From SZUA-430 sp965227535 (GTDB lineage Bacteria > Pseudomonadota > Alphaproteobacteria > Micropepsales > Micropepsaceae): a stretch of 64,000 nucleotides of DNA. The notes under the pieces are model-generated. The model saw only the letters and a list, made by a program, of their open reading frames with translations. It made no database searches and had not been told where the DNA came from. Location of the stretch: NCBI GenBank assembly GCA_965227535.1, contig OZ245761.1, positions 1,612,001-1,676,000 on the forward strand, read 5' to 3'. Within the stretch, counting starts at the first letter, position 1. The number at the start of each line of letters is the position of its first letter. This document shows, in pieces, positions 1 to 8,372 of this stretch. A program made the translations under genes and the position numbers.

Positions 1-1179
1 GTGATAAAGGCGCAGCTCCTCGAACCAATCGGCGAGATGCGCGAACACTTTCAGCCGCCCCGTTTTCATCCGGTCCAGCATAGCCATGATCCCGGCCTCG
101 AGCCCGAACCCGCCGTCGCCATGCGTCGCGTGAGCGCGCAGCATCTTCAACCCGTGCGCCCGGTACTGCGCCGCTAACGTGTCCCCCGATCCCTTGTCGT
201 GCTGCAACCCATCATGCGGCCACGCCCACTTGAGCCAATGCCCCCACGGTTTCAACGCCGCCGCATGCACCACCGGCGTCTGCTCGCGCACGCGATACGC
301 GTTGATGACATAGACGCAATCCGCATCCCGATCCCACGCCAGCTTCACCGCCGCGAACGGATGATCCCACCCGAAATCCATGGCGCCGAGATAAGCCCAA
401 TGCGCAGGCAGAGCGAACGGCTCGACGCGCAGACTCTCTTCCGCCACCGGAAACACGCGGCCGGAGCCCAAGATGGGAACGCCGCGCGTCCGCGCCTCAC
501 GCTCATGCGCGGGAAACGCCGCAATGATGCGCGCTCGTTCCGACAACGGAATATGCTCGGCATCGTCGATCGTCATGTTGACGTCGGCCGACGTGACGCC
601 GTCGCTCTCATGCATCAACCGCTCGACGACGTCGCTCATGCCTTTCAGCGGCGTGAACGTCGTGTAGATGATGCCGCGCGTCGCGGTCAGCCGCGCCAGC
701 GCCTCGCCGTAGATATCCTTCGGCGGCTCTTCATCGCACCAGATCGCGTGCTTCGCCGGCCCCTGCCACGCCTCGCGCCCCTGATCGTATCGCTTGAAGC
801 CAAGGCGCGACGTGCCGCCCGAAACGTGCCGCACCAAAACGGTGTCCAGCAGATCCGCAACGCCGCGCCCGCGCTTGGCCTCGACGATCGCGTCCTGCGG
901 AATGGCGCCCGTCCCCCACGCGCCCAGCGGCCCCATCAGCGCGCGCTGCGGATTGTCGCGCGTCGTCTCGCCGGTATCGCACGACGCCCACGCATCCACC
1001 GCATGATCGAACCGCCGCCCCGCCCACCACGGCGGATAACGCCCGGTCAGATGCATGGCAAGCTCCATCCCGCCCGCGTGCGTCTTGCCCTGCTGATTGC
1101 CCGCGCGCAGCAAACGCTCCGTACACGTCAGACCGAAATCATGAAACGTCTTCTGCTTCGGGTACGGGCGATAGAGCAA
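1..1179 (-). CDS. Phage terminase large subunit (partial, runs off left edge)
   Basis: ATPase-nuclease that packages phage DNA into procapsids. Reading the reverse strand, the frame is open from about 1260 to base 1. The protein starts like P22-type terminases (YRPYPKQKTFH), then Walker A AGNQQGKT at residues 26-33, MHLTGRYPPWW just after it, an acidic WCDEEPP box near residue 146, a TFTPLKG motif, and the RNase H-like nuclease strand GAMDFGWDHPF near residue 266. I chose TTG at 1179 because AAGG lies 5 nt upstream and the YxPYPKQ start matches the family; TTG 1212 or CTG 1200 are alternatives. It overlaps the end of the small-subunit-like gene by about 40 nt, as in phage operons. The C-terminus is outside the window. 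Family call is firm; whether the phage is intact cannot be told here. Confidence 0.9.
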   Translation of the reverse strand, partial: MLYRPYPKQKTFHDFGLTCTERLLRAGNQQGKTHAGGMELAMHLTGRYPPWWAGRRFDHAVDAWASCDTGETTRDNPQRALMGPLGAWGTGAIPQDAIVEAKRGRGVADLLDTVLVRHVSGGTSRLGFKRYDQGREAWQGPAKHAIWCDEEPPKDIYGEALARLTATRGIIYTTFTPLKGMSDVVERLMHESDGVTSADVNMTIDDAEHIPLSERARIIAAFPAHEREARTRGVPILGSGRVFPVAEESLRVEPFALPAHWAYLGAMDFGWDHPFAAVKLAWDRDADCVYVINAYRVREQTPVVHAAALKPWGHWLKWAWPHDGLQHDKGSGDTLAAQYRAHGLKMLRAHATHGDGGFGLEAGIMAMLDRMKTGRLKVFAHLADWFEELRLYH

Positions 1180-1630
1180 CAGCGCCTTGCTCCGCGTCAG
1201 GATGTGCCGCAACCCATTTATCGAGGCTCTCGATAATCCGAAGGACGTATTCGTCGCTGAATCCGGAGGCGATGCTGGCATGAACTTCAACCTGTTTGGA
1301 CGCGACAGCCGCAAGCAGGCGCGCATAGATGGCGGGTTGGCTGGCAAGCAACTCGTCGAACACGCCATACCCGCGCTCGAGAAAATGCTGGTGAAAAGCG
1401 ACGATGAAGTCCTGCCCAAACCTATTGCGCACACCCTTGCGCGTGGTCTGGTGGCCCGGCTTGAATTGGAAAGGAATGAGCTGATGCCCGCGCGGCAGTT
1501 TGGGCTCGACCACAAAATCCTCGCCCGCAGCGATCGCCGCCGCCTGCGCCGCCTTGCGCGCTTTCACGCGCAGGCGATAAGCCCGGCATCGCTCCGCCGC
1601 CTTCTTCCGCCGCTCCACCGACAACAACAT
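1139..1630 (-). CDS. Terminase small-subunit-like phage protein (DUF5681-like)
   Basis: 163 residues. ATG at 1630 is preceded by GGTGGAGGCGCG, a strong ribosome binding site, so the longer upstream reading (to 1816) is rejected. The N-terminus is basic and Ala/Lys/Arg rich (RRKKAAERCRAYRLR), the middle carries KGVRNRFGQDF followed by a helical segment resembling the KGxRNRxGxDFxxAL core of small proteins found directly before terminase large subunits. The gene overlaps the large terminase, supporting a role in DNA recognition for packaging. Function is inferred mainly from position and the core motif. It is preceded by a leftward terminator at 1647-1675. Confidence 0.7.
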   Translation of the reverse strand: MLLSVERRKKAAERCRAYRLRVKARKAAQAAAIAAGEDFVVEPKLPRGHQLIPFQFKPGHQTTRKGVRNRFGQDFIVAFHQHFLERGYGVFDELLASQPAIYARLLAAVASKQVEVHASIASGFSDEYVLRIIESLDKWVAAHPDAEQGAVALSPVPEAEDVS

Positions 1631-1646
1631 CGCGCCTCCACCCAAC

Positions 1647-1675
1647 AAAAAACCCGGGCCGCTCAAGCGCCCGGG
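1647..1675 (-). terminator. Rho-independent terminator, leftward, ahead of the terminase genes
   Basis: On the minus strand: CCCGGGC, a 9-nt loop, GCCCGGG, then six T. It ends 17 bp before the start of the small terminase gene. No leftward gene lies to its right (the next gene is on the plus strand), so it may be a leader terminator of the phage operon or belong to a deleted gene. Confidence 0.75.
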
Positions 1676-1795
1676 CAAGAAAATTTGCGATCGACTCTGG
1701 CCTGACACCGCGTCGTTACTTGTGATGTAGCGCTGCGAACAACGTCGCTCGACATCCCACGACCGTGGCGTAAGAATGCGGATAGATCGTGAAAG

Positions 1796-2662
1796 ATGGA
1801 TCAGCACACCATGCATTGGTTCGCACGCACCCTGGTCGCAGCCATGATCGTGGCGGGGGCAGGCGCTGTTCGTGAGAACGGTCTTACCGCCTCAGCACAA
1901 GCAGCTTCGCCGAGCGCAATTCATGGCCTCACGCCGATAGCGGATTGCCCAAAGGACGATCTCAGCTGCATCGCGCGCGGGATTTGGGTGACGTCCAAAG
2001 CCGAGCACATCATTCGAATCCGAACGACGCCAGCCGGAATCGAGAAGACATTCCTCGTCACCGGCTCCCTCAACGGTGGCAAGTCCAGGCGATATGCTTT
2101 GCGCTTCGTTCAGCGACGGTCGGATTATTTTGCGGCGACACCCCACAGCGGCCCAATTGCGCAGTACGGGCCACCGACCGAACTCACCGTCTTGACGCAG
2201 CAAGGGTCCCTTCGGATCGAAACACCGGAAGTTCGAGCCGAGCGCATTCCAAATCTCGTCGTCGTCGATGCGCGCTACCGGCGCGTCGTCGCGCGCCAAT
2301 ACACGGACACAGGAGACGACTGCCCTGACCTTTCATTCCTAACGCGCAGGCGCACGCACGGCATTTGGGACGACGGCGGGTCACGATGCGTCGCGCGCCC
2401 TCTTACGGAAAATGGCGCACTACCTAAAGGCACGGGCTGCGTACGTCCACGCAAAGGCGATTGCTCGATTCCACGAACCTTCGCGCCCGAACCGATGACA
2501 ATCGATCAGCTCAACGCCACGGTTCGCGACATGCGCACGCTCAGGCTTTGGGACAACGCACCCGGAGAGTTCGGCGGCAGCGGCTGGACTGTCGAGAGTT
2601 ACCAACCGCCGGACACAAACCTCATCGTCATCATCGGCCACTGCAGCGACTGCGGAGACTAG
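1796..2662 (+). CDS. Secreted Cys-motif protein, paralog A
   Basis: 288 residues, family not recognised. It has a hydrophobic signal-like N-terminus (RTLVAAMIVAGAGA) and a predicted export. It is a paralog of the next gene and of the protein at 15193-15984: shared features are an early Cys pair (C51, C58 here, starting CP), a central strand VLTQQGSLRIETPE aligning with RPIILTDRGPLEILT of the neighbour, a VVDARYRRVVA segment, and a C-terminus PPDTNLIVIIGHCSDCGD ending in CxxC. The start is uncertain: ATG 1796 and ATG 1811 both lack a strong ribosome binding site. The conserved cysteines suggest disulfides in the periplasm or outside the cell. Confidence 0.7.
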   Translation: MDQHTMHWFARTLVAAMIVAGAGAVRENGLTASAQAASPSAIHGLTPIADCPKDDLSCIARGIWVTSKAEHIIRIRTTPAGIEKTFLVTGSLNGGKSRRYALRFVQRRSDYFAATPHSGPIAQYGPPTELTVLTQQGSLRIETPEVRAERIPNLVVVDARYRRVVARQYTDTGDDCPDLSFLTRRRTHGIWDDGGSRCVARPLTENGALPKGTGCVRPRKGDCSIPRTFAPEPMTIDQLNATVRDMRTLRLWDNAPGEFGGSGWTVESYQPPDTNLIVIIGHCSDCGD

Positions 2663-2741
2663 CATTTGGATTGCGTCGCTTGGTGTTTGGCCCATATTTC
2701 GCCACGACCGCACAACATCCTTTCGCCGGGAGGATCCAAAA

Positions 2742-3587
2742 ATGCTCGCTCGGAAATTCAGAACATCGTGCCGTCGCCTGCTCCGCGGATTGGCCATCGC
2801 CTCGGCGGCAATCATCATTACGTCCTCAGCAGAGGCGCGAGAGACAACTCTTGACGCCCTCGATGCATGCCCTGCCGACACCGAACGAGTGTGCCTGCCA
2901 TTCCCTTTCCGCCTTGCCGAAGATCCTAGGAGGTTCGGATTTCAACGCCGTTCCGACGACGACTCAGGAAAGTCGACCAAACGCTACACGATCAAAGGCC
3001 GCCTCGCCGGTGGGACACCGAAGCAATACAAACTGCGCGTATTTCAGGATTCACGGGATTCAAACATTGGCTCCAGCGATCCCGGCGCGCTTCCCTATCG
3101 CGGAAGATCTGCGCAAAATCGACCGATAATTCTGACGGATCGCGGCCCCCTCGAAATCCTGACAAAGGGATTCGACGCCGATTTCTCGCCGAACATGTAC
3201 GTCATCGATCACCAGCGCTGGCGAGCTGTCGGCGCTTACGCGACGGTCTTCGAACCGCGAGTGACCGTTACACATGGCCGCGTATCAGTATGGCTCAAGA
3301 ATGATCAAAGCTGCGTGTCGGCGCCGACGCTGCGACCTGGAGCGCTCAGCCAGAGTCAAACAGCCTGCCGCAAGAATGACGGCCGCATACCCGCGAAGGC
3401 GTTTTTCGAAACGCCAGAAAACCTTGATCGAGCACTTCGCATTGTGCCCAACTTGGCATTCCTTCGCGACGGCACCATTTCCGAAGAAGGAAGCGTCATC
3501 CAGCGCGATCACGGATATGCCGTCGTCGAACAACTGCCAGGAACGAACTATCTCGTCGTCACCACAGGCTGCGATGATTGTTATTAA
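2742..3587 (+). CDS. Secreted Cys-motif protein, paralog B
   Basis: 281 residues, tandem paralog of the preceding gene (79 bp apart) and of the 15.2-kb gene. ATG 2742 follows GGGAGGATCC at good spacing. The first about 32 residues form a twin-arginine-poor Sec-type signal (GLAIASAAIIITSSAEA). Conserved landmarks: C43 and C51 in ACPADTERVC, the strand RPIILTDRGPLEILTKGFD, YVIDHQRWRAVGAY, and a C-terminus PGTNYLVVTTGCDDCY with CxxC. The same strand occurs nearly identically in the distant copy (RPIVLTDRGPLEIVTPG). Probably an envelope or secreted disulfide-stabilised protein; no enzymatic motif was found. Confidence 0.75.
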   Translation: MLARKFRTSCRRLLRGLAIASAAIIITSSAEARETTLDALDACPADTERVCLPFPFRLAEDPRRFGFQRRSDDDSGKSTKRYTIKGRLAGGTPKQYKLRVFQDSRDSNIGSSDPGALPYRGRSAQNRPIILTDRGPLEILTKGFDADFSPNMYVIDHQRWRAVGAYATVFEPRVTVTHGRVSVWLKNDQSCVSAPTLRPGALSQSQTACRKNDGRIPAKAFFETPENLDRALRIVPNLAFLRDGTISEEGSVIQRDHGYAVVEQLPGTNYLVVTTGCDDCY

Positions 3588-3628
3588 TGGCGCCGATAAC
3601 AAACCCGAACGATCGCTTTGCCTGAATG

Positions 3629-5236
3629 CTACAGACCGGGTGGGAGGTCTTGGCCAAACGCGTCGTCGTATCTGCGCTCCAACCAATCATTTGTCGGGTA
3701 TCGCCAATACCGGCGTGCGCGCCTCTCCATGTACGGCGTCAAGTCAACCGTCCATCGATCCCCGTTGACAGTCGTGATCAGTTGCATGTGGGTGTGATCG
3801 TGCGCTTTCTTTCCAGGAAGCGCGTCTACCTCCCCTAAGGGATGCCCCGCGTCAAGCTCCGGATACCGCACTGGTGGGACCGGCCGACCGGCCCGCCGTG
3901 CGGCATCGGCGCGAGCCTTATCCGCCTTAATCTGACGGTCCATGGCAAGGATTTCAGGCGTGGGCTCAATGTGTAACATTTCCAACGTCAACCCATCTCC
4001 CAAGTCAAAGATCACCTTATTGATAACGTTCCCATACTTGTCCGTACGTTGGAATCCCAAGAATCTTGCCTTAGTGGCGGCGACAACCCTCTTGTCCGGC
4101 TTTTGGTTGGAGCCAGCGGCAGGCTTCTTAAATCGCGCGTCGTAGCCACCGTGATAAGTCGGTGGACCGCCGTCACTCCTGCGAGCTCCAAAATAAGGAT
4201 AGTTCACGCCGTCCGGTCCGTATTCCGGCCCTCCATCAGTTGGAAACACCCAGGTCCGATCTGCAAGATTTTTTCTTTGTGACGCGCTTAAGCGCTCAGG
4301 TCCGACGAGAAGAGAGTTTCCTGCGGAGCGCGGATCGCGCTGCTTCCTCCAATCCCCAGGTGTGTACCAAGGGGGGCCATAGGTTGCGCTCTTGCTGGTC
4401 GGCCTCAGAGTGTCGGCGTCGTCATTAGCTTCGCCGATGTCCTCGTCAAGCGGCCCACGGGCACCCGTCGGTGTTCCGAAAGGCGTTAGCGATGGCGCCT
4501 GCAGTGGGACACCTCGCCCATACTCTTCATCCCTGTGCAGCGCCGCAAGCTGCCGACCGCCGTACTCCAATGAGCGCTGCGAACTACTATCGCCTTCGGT
4601 CAACGCACCTAGTTCTCGGCTCGCTAAGCGACGGGCGTCGTGCGGAACCGACCCATTCGAATGCAAAACATCGTTTCGCTTCCGATCGAATCGCGTGTTC
4701 GTCGAGAATGAAGCGTTCACGTCGTCGATGTTACGCACCCAGGCAGCCAAATGGCCTTCGCCATCATCAGAGCTCCCTACAGCATTCGACCTCATCGCAT
4801 GGCGCAGTTGTTGTGTGACGAGGGCGCCCTCTCCGGGATCAAGTTTGCTACTCACACTCATGGGTGGTGTCGCCGCATCGTCACTCGTCTCACTCACAAG
4901 TCGCGCCAGCGCCTTTGCAAAGCCGTAAGGAAGGGGCAAATGCGCATGCACCGGCACACCGCCAGCGGCGTTGTCGGCGCGCCAGCTTTGGACAATCCTG
5001 CTCATCGCCTCCCCAAGGCCGCTCTCATGGCCAACATTCCATGCATCAAAAAAAGACTGGATATGTGCGTCAGTCGTGTGTGAGCGCCTGGCTACCGCTT
5101 CACCTTCGTCGGCATCATCTTCCGACGCAGGCGACATCTTAGGGGACAACAGCTTGCGACCCGCGGCCCGGCCAAGGACGCTAGTGCGCAACTGACCATC
5201 AAACACTGGTAGGTATGTGCGAAGAATGTTCGGCAT
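3629..5236 (-). CDS. Large protein with C-terminal M23-like metallopeptidase core
   Basis: 535 residues. The N-terminal 280 residues are hydrophilic, low in recognisable motifs and lack a signal peptide or membrane segment. The C-terminal part matches the LytM/M23 pattern: H362-x3-D366 in YHGGYDARF, a VVAATKARF strand, YGNVINKVIFDLGDGLTLEMLH with H422, then HTHMQL with H481-x-H483. These four metal and catalytic positions are those of zinc peptidoglycan endopeptidases. The spacer between H422 and HxH is longer than usual and carries an Ala/Arg helix. Convergent with the secreted pair to its left. Candidates are a phage or secreted peptidoglycan hydrolase or a toxin-like effector; activity is inferred from motifs only. 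Confidence 0.7.
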   Translation of the reverse strand: MPNILRTYLPVFDGQLRTSVLGRAAGRKLLSPKMSPASEDDADEGEAVARRSHTTDAHIQSFFDAWNVGHESGLGEAMSRIVQSWRADNAAGGVPVHAHLPLPYGFAKALARLVSETSDDAATPPMSVSSKLDPGEGALVTQQLRHAMRSNAVGSSDDGEGHLAAWVRNIDDVNASFSTNTRFDRKRNDVLHSNGSVPHDARRLASRELGALTEGDSSSQRSLEYGGRQLAALHRDEEYGRGVPLQAPSLTPFGTPTGARGPLDEDIGEANDDADTLRPTSKSATYGPPWYTPGDWRKQRDPRSAGNSLLVGPERLSASQRKNLADRTWVFPTDGGPEYGPDGVNYPYFGARRSDGGPPTYHGGYDARFKKPAAGSNQKPDKRVVAATKARFLGFQRTDKYGNVINKVIFDLGDGLTLEMLHIEPTPEILAMDRQIKADKARADAARRAGRPVPPVRYPELDAGHPLGEVDALPGKKAHDHTHMQLITTVNGDRWTVDLTPYMERRARRYWRYPTNDWLERRYDDAFGQDLPPGL

Positions 5237-5331
5237 AAATTTTCTCTTTAAGGCGGAGAATGGGGCTCAGAGCGATTTGCTGCCGCTTGTCGTTTCGTTC
5301 GAGGGGCGAGCGATTCTTTCGTGTCCAATAC

Positions 5332-5360
5332 AAAAACCCCGGCCGCTTTCGCGCCCGGGA
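5332..5360 (-). terminator. Terminator downstream of the OmpA-family gene
   Basis: Minus strand: CCCGGGCGC, GAAA tetraloop, GCGGCCGGG (one mismatch), then five T. It lies about 80 bp after the stop of the OmpA gene at 5443. Confidence 0.75.
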
Positions 5361-5442
5361 CACAATTCGCCGTCTATGGATTTGAAGCGCCGAATATCGC
5401 CGAAAGCGCCGAAAAAGTCAAGAACTTTTCGCGAACATCGCC

Positions 5443-6495
5443 TCAAAACGAAATATGCACGCGCCTGTTTTGCGACTCTCGCACGCCGTCGGCGGTGGGC
5501 ACCATCGGTTCGCCCTCGCCGCGGCCGGAGATCGAGATGGCATCGCTGCTGATGCCTTCCGCGACCAGCGCCTTTTGCACGGTCTTCGCCCGCTTAAGCG
5601 ACAGCACCTTGTTGTACGCGACCGAGCCCGCGCGATCGGCGTGACCGACGACGCGGATCGCGGCCGAGCCGGACTCGCGCACCGATCCCACGGCTTCGCG
5701 GATCGTCGACAATGCTTGCGGCGACAGACTCCATTTGTTGAAACCGAAGAACACCATGAACTCGCGCTCCAGCGGCACGGGCCCCGGCGTACTCGCCGCC
5801 GGCTGCGGCACCGGCTGCATGACGGCCGGCGCATTCAGCGCAAAGCGAACGCCGGCGGTCGCCGCCTGCTTCTGAAAATCGTCGCCTTCCAAGTGAACGT
5901 TCGGCGTCGGATCGAAACGAATGTCGCGCACATTCGCAAAGCGATAGTTCACGAACACGACCGTCATCTCGGTGAGCGCATAGTTGAGCCCCGCGAGCCC
6001 CTGATACGCGAAATGAAAATCCTCCTCGTCCACCGGCGCCCACGGCGTGTCGAGTTGAAAATGCGCATAGTCCGCACCCGCGCCCAACCCCACGCTCAAC
6101 GAAAACCGTTCGAACAGCGGCACGTCATAGATGATATTGACCATCACCGACGCCTCGCTGAGTTCGCCCGACGCGTCCGGCACCATCCGCGAACGCTTCC
6201 ACGAACTCTTCTCGTAGGACCCGATGTCGTTCTGGCGAAAGCCGCCTTCCACCTCGACGCGCCACGCATCGATGCCGTGCCCGGCGGCCCCGAAGACGGC
6301 ATAGCCCGTGTCGAACGCGGCCAGCGCCTCTTTCACCTCCGGCCCGCACCACGTCATCTTGGTGCGCGTATGTTCCCAGTCGCCGACCAGGCTGCCGCCG
6401 CCCTCGATGCTCAAGTACCAGCCCGGCGCCGCATGCGCCGGCGCAACAAGACACAGGGACACGATGGCTCCCGCGAGCGCGCGCGTCGTCTTCAT
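5443..6495 (-). CDS. OmpA-family outer membrane protein (beta-barrel plus OmpA domain)
   Basis: 350 residues from ATG 6495; a GTG 12 nt upstream is in frame. Signal peptide MKTTRALAGAIVSLCLVAPAHA. Residues about 25-215 alternate like an eight-stranded barrel (GWYLSIEGGGSLVGDW, YQGLAGLNYALTE, GVRFALNA), then a Pro-rich linker (PQPAASTPGPVP) and a C-terminal OmpA-like peptidoglycan-binding domain with VVGHADRAGSVAYNKVLSLKRAKTV and QNRRVHISF. It anchors the outer membrane to the cell wall. It is a close paralog of the gene at 11527-12582. A strong terminator follows the stop. Confidence 0.92.
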   Translation of the reverse strand: MKTTRALAGAIVSLCLVAPAHAAPGWYLSIEGGGSLVGDWEHTRTKMTWCGPEVKEALAAFDTGYAVFGAAGHGIDAWRVEVEGGFRQNDIGSYEKSSWKRSRMVPDASGELSEASVMVNIIYDVPLFERFSLSVGLGAGADYAHFQLDTPWAPVDEEDFHFAYQGLAGLNYALTEMTVVFVNYRFANVRDIRFDPTPNVHLEGDDFQKQAATAGVRFALNAPAVMQPVPQPAASTPGPVPLEREFMVFFGFNKWSLSPQALSTIREAVGSVRESGSAAIRVVGHADRAGSVAYNKVLSLKRAKTVQKALVAEGISSDAISISGRGEGEPMVPTADGVRESQNRRVHISF

Positions 6496-6853
6496 CCAAA
6501 CACCCACTTATGACCGAGATATGTTTTTTGTTGCGCGGATGGTGCGTGAAACCCGCCCGGCTTAAGCCGTCGCCCACCCGCGAATCAGTCCCGATTAAAA
6601 GTATGAGCGCGAGTTGGAAATCGCGTTACGCGGCCCGCGCGCGACGCAGGCGCAATGAATCACGCCGCGTGCGCACCGCCTTCGTGTGGCGCGCCGACCG
6701 GCCGCCATTACGGTTGCGTGATTCGATCCGTACGCGGACCACCGCTGCGAGTCCGCAAGCGCGCCGCAGTTGAACGTAAGCCCGAAACGGAAATGCCGCG
6801 CGACCTCTTCCGCCGATTTCCGGAGAACGCGCGCGTTGCGCAACGATGCGTGC
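6496..6853. other. Intergenic stretch, no gene supported
   Basis: About 358 bp between two leftward genes. It must hold the promoter of the OmpA gene. A 90-residue minus-strand reading here is Arg/Cys rich, overlaps the end of the next gene and has no family signal, so it is not called. No clear hairpin or repeat was seen. Confidence 0.5.
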
Positions 6854-8056
6854 CTAATGCATCGCATCCGGTTGCCAAAGCTCTTCGACCTGCGCCCGGC
6901 TGACCTTCAGCGCGGAATATTTTTTTGCCGCCTTCGCCTTGCCCTTGGTCTTCGGCTCGGCCACGACGTTTTCGCGGCCCTCCGCCAGCGACGCGGGCTC
7001 AACCGTGCCCGACTTCCAGTACGCCGCCTCGATCGGTTGCCACGTCCCCGCGTCACCCGTGCGGCCCCAAATGGTCAGCCGCCCTTCCGCCGCCGCCTCG
7101 CGCAGCTCTTCAAGCCGCCGCGGACATTCCGAACTCTCCGGCGACAACGGCGCGCCGTCCGCCCACTCGCCGCTCAAACTCCAAGCAACCGCATCCGAAA
7201 CCCAAACGTCGTCTTCCGGCACCGGCTCGACAGCCGCCTCGTCGGACGCCTTCGCCTTACGAGGCTTCGCCGCGGCCTTGCGCTTGGCCGGCGCACGCTT
7301 CTTGCGCGGCTTCTTTTCAGCCACAGCCTCTTCCGCAACCGGCTCGGCGCGCTCAGCCTCTTCGGTCAAGACCTCGACGCTCGCGTCAGCCGGCAACTCA
7401 ACCGCAGGCGCTTCGACCGCCGCCGCCTCAACCGGCAGCGCTTCGGCGCGCTCAGCCTCTTCGGTCAAGACCTCGACGCTCTCTTCAGCCGGCAACTCAA
7501 CCGCAGGCGCTTCGACCAACGCCGCCTCAGCCGGCGTCGCCTCAACATCGTTGGCGACCGGCTCAACCGGCGCATCGGCAGCAGGCGCTTCAAACGCAAG
7601 CGGCTCAAACACCGGCGTCTCGGCGACCGGCGCAACAAGAACCTCCAGCGCCAAATCCGCGTCGGCCGCGGCATGCTCGTCGATCTCGACCTCGACCCAG
7701 TCCGCAAACTCGATCGGCGCCGAGCCTTCCCCTTCGAATGCCCGCTCTTCGACCGCGTCATGCGTCACGGCATCGTTAGCCGGCGTCGACCTTGCCGGCG
7801 CAAACACCGCCGCCTGCGCGGCCGCAGAGACATCGACCTCGTCCACCGCCATCGGTTCAAAACTTTGAACGCTCTCGGGCGCGTTGTCTTCGCCCGCATC
7901 TTCGGCGGCGCTCGCCGCCTGCATCGCGCGTCGCAACATCTGCGACTGATCGTCGTTCGCGGCCAAGTCGAGCTGTTGCCCGGCCATCAGCGCGACCGAA
8001 GTCGGCGCCGGACGCGCGAAGAACGTGAAAATGGATCGCCCCAACGATTTAAGCAT
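6854..8056 (-). CDS. Acidic Ala/Glu/Pro repeat protein with basic linker and C-terminal globular domain
   Basis: 400 residues, family not recognised. Layout: short N-terminal amphipathic segment (MLKSLGRSIFTFFARP), a long acidic low-complexity region rich in APVE, containing a 33-residue unit twice in tandem (VEAPAVELPAxxSVEVLTEEAERAE), then a Lys/Ala/Pro histone-like block (EKKPRKKRAPAKRKAAAKPRKAK), then a compact domain from about residue 290 (VWVSDAVAWSLSGEW, LREAAAEGRLTIWGR, AAYWKSG). The alternation of strongly acidic and strongly basic segments is unusual. The domain at the end looks globular with conserved-looking Trp residues. No function is proposed. Confidence 0.8.
   Translation of the reverse strand: MLKSLGRSIFTFFARPAPTSVALMAGQQLDLAANDDQSQMLRRAMQAASAAEDAGEDNAPESVQSFEPMAVDEVDVSAAAQAAVFAPARSTPANDAVTHDAVEERAFEGEGSAPIEFADWVEVEIDEHAAADADLALEVLVAPVAETPVFEPLAFEAPAADAPVEPVANDVEATPAEAALVEAPAVELPAEESVEVLTEEAERAEALPVEAAAVEAPAVELPADASVEVLTEEAERAEPVAEEAVAEKKPRKKRAPAKRKAAAKPRKAKASDEAAVEPVPEDDVWVSDAVAWSLSGEWADGAPLSPESSECPRRLEELREAAAEGRLTIWGRTGDAGTWQPIEAAYWKSGTVEPASLAEGRENVVAEPKTKGKAKAAKKYSALKVSRAQVEELWQPDAMH
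7344..7541. repeat. Two tandem 99-bp repeats inside the acidic protein gene
   Basis: Copies begin at 7344 and 7443, both starting tcggcgcgctcagcctct; they differ by a few substitutions. The unit encodes 33 residues, so copy-number change keeps the frame. Confidence 0.85.
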
Positions 8057-8372
8057 GGAGGAATCATAACTGATTCGTTTCCAAGCGAAGGCCCCGCCAC
8101 CAACGTAAAGGCGCAGCGTGAGTTATTTGCAACGACGGAACGGATCGTATCAGGCGTTAACGCCGGCGCATCGATTCACGTCGAAAAGCGGCACGTCGAT
8201 CAGCGCCATGCTGCGCAATCTCGCGCGCGTCAAACGCGCCTGAATATACCGGCGAACTGCATCAATCCAACTTCGCCTGTGACGCGAATTTGACTTATCG
8301 AGCAGGCCAGCGTGAAGTCTTGTGCAAGAAGCGCAAAGAAGCGTTCATTGCGGGATTGCCTTGGGGGACATC
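8057..8372. other. Divergent intergenic region
   Basis: About 316 bp between the leftward acidic-repeat gene and the rightward membrane-protein operon; promoters for both must lie here. A perfect 12-bp palindrome GGCGTTAACGCC occurs at 8154-8165 and could be a regulator site. No gene is supported. Confidence 0.5.

Noticed and set aside
199..1236. Long plus-strand reading opposite the terminase genes
   Set aside because: Arg/Pro/His-rich antisense shadow; the minus strand carries clear terminase motifs.
5455..6513. Plus-strand 352-residue reading over the OmpA gene
   Set aside because: Composition typical of an antisense frame in GC-rich DNA and no signal or family motif; the minus strand has a full OmpA protein.
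6770..8293. Plus-strand 507-residue reading over the acidic repeat gene
   Set aside because: Low-complexity Arg/Leu antisense frame; the minus strand has a plausible start and globular end domain.
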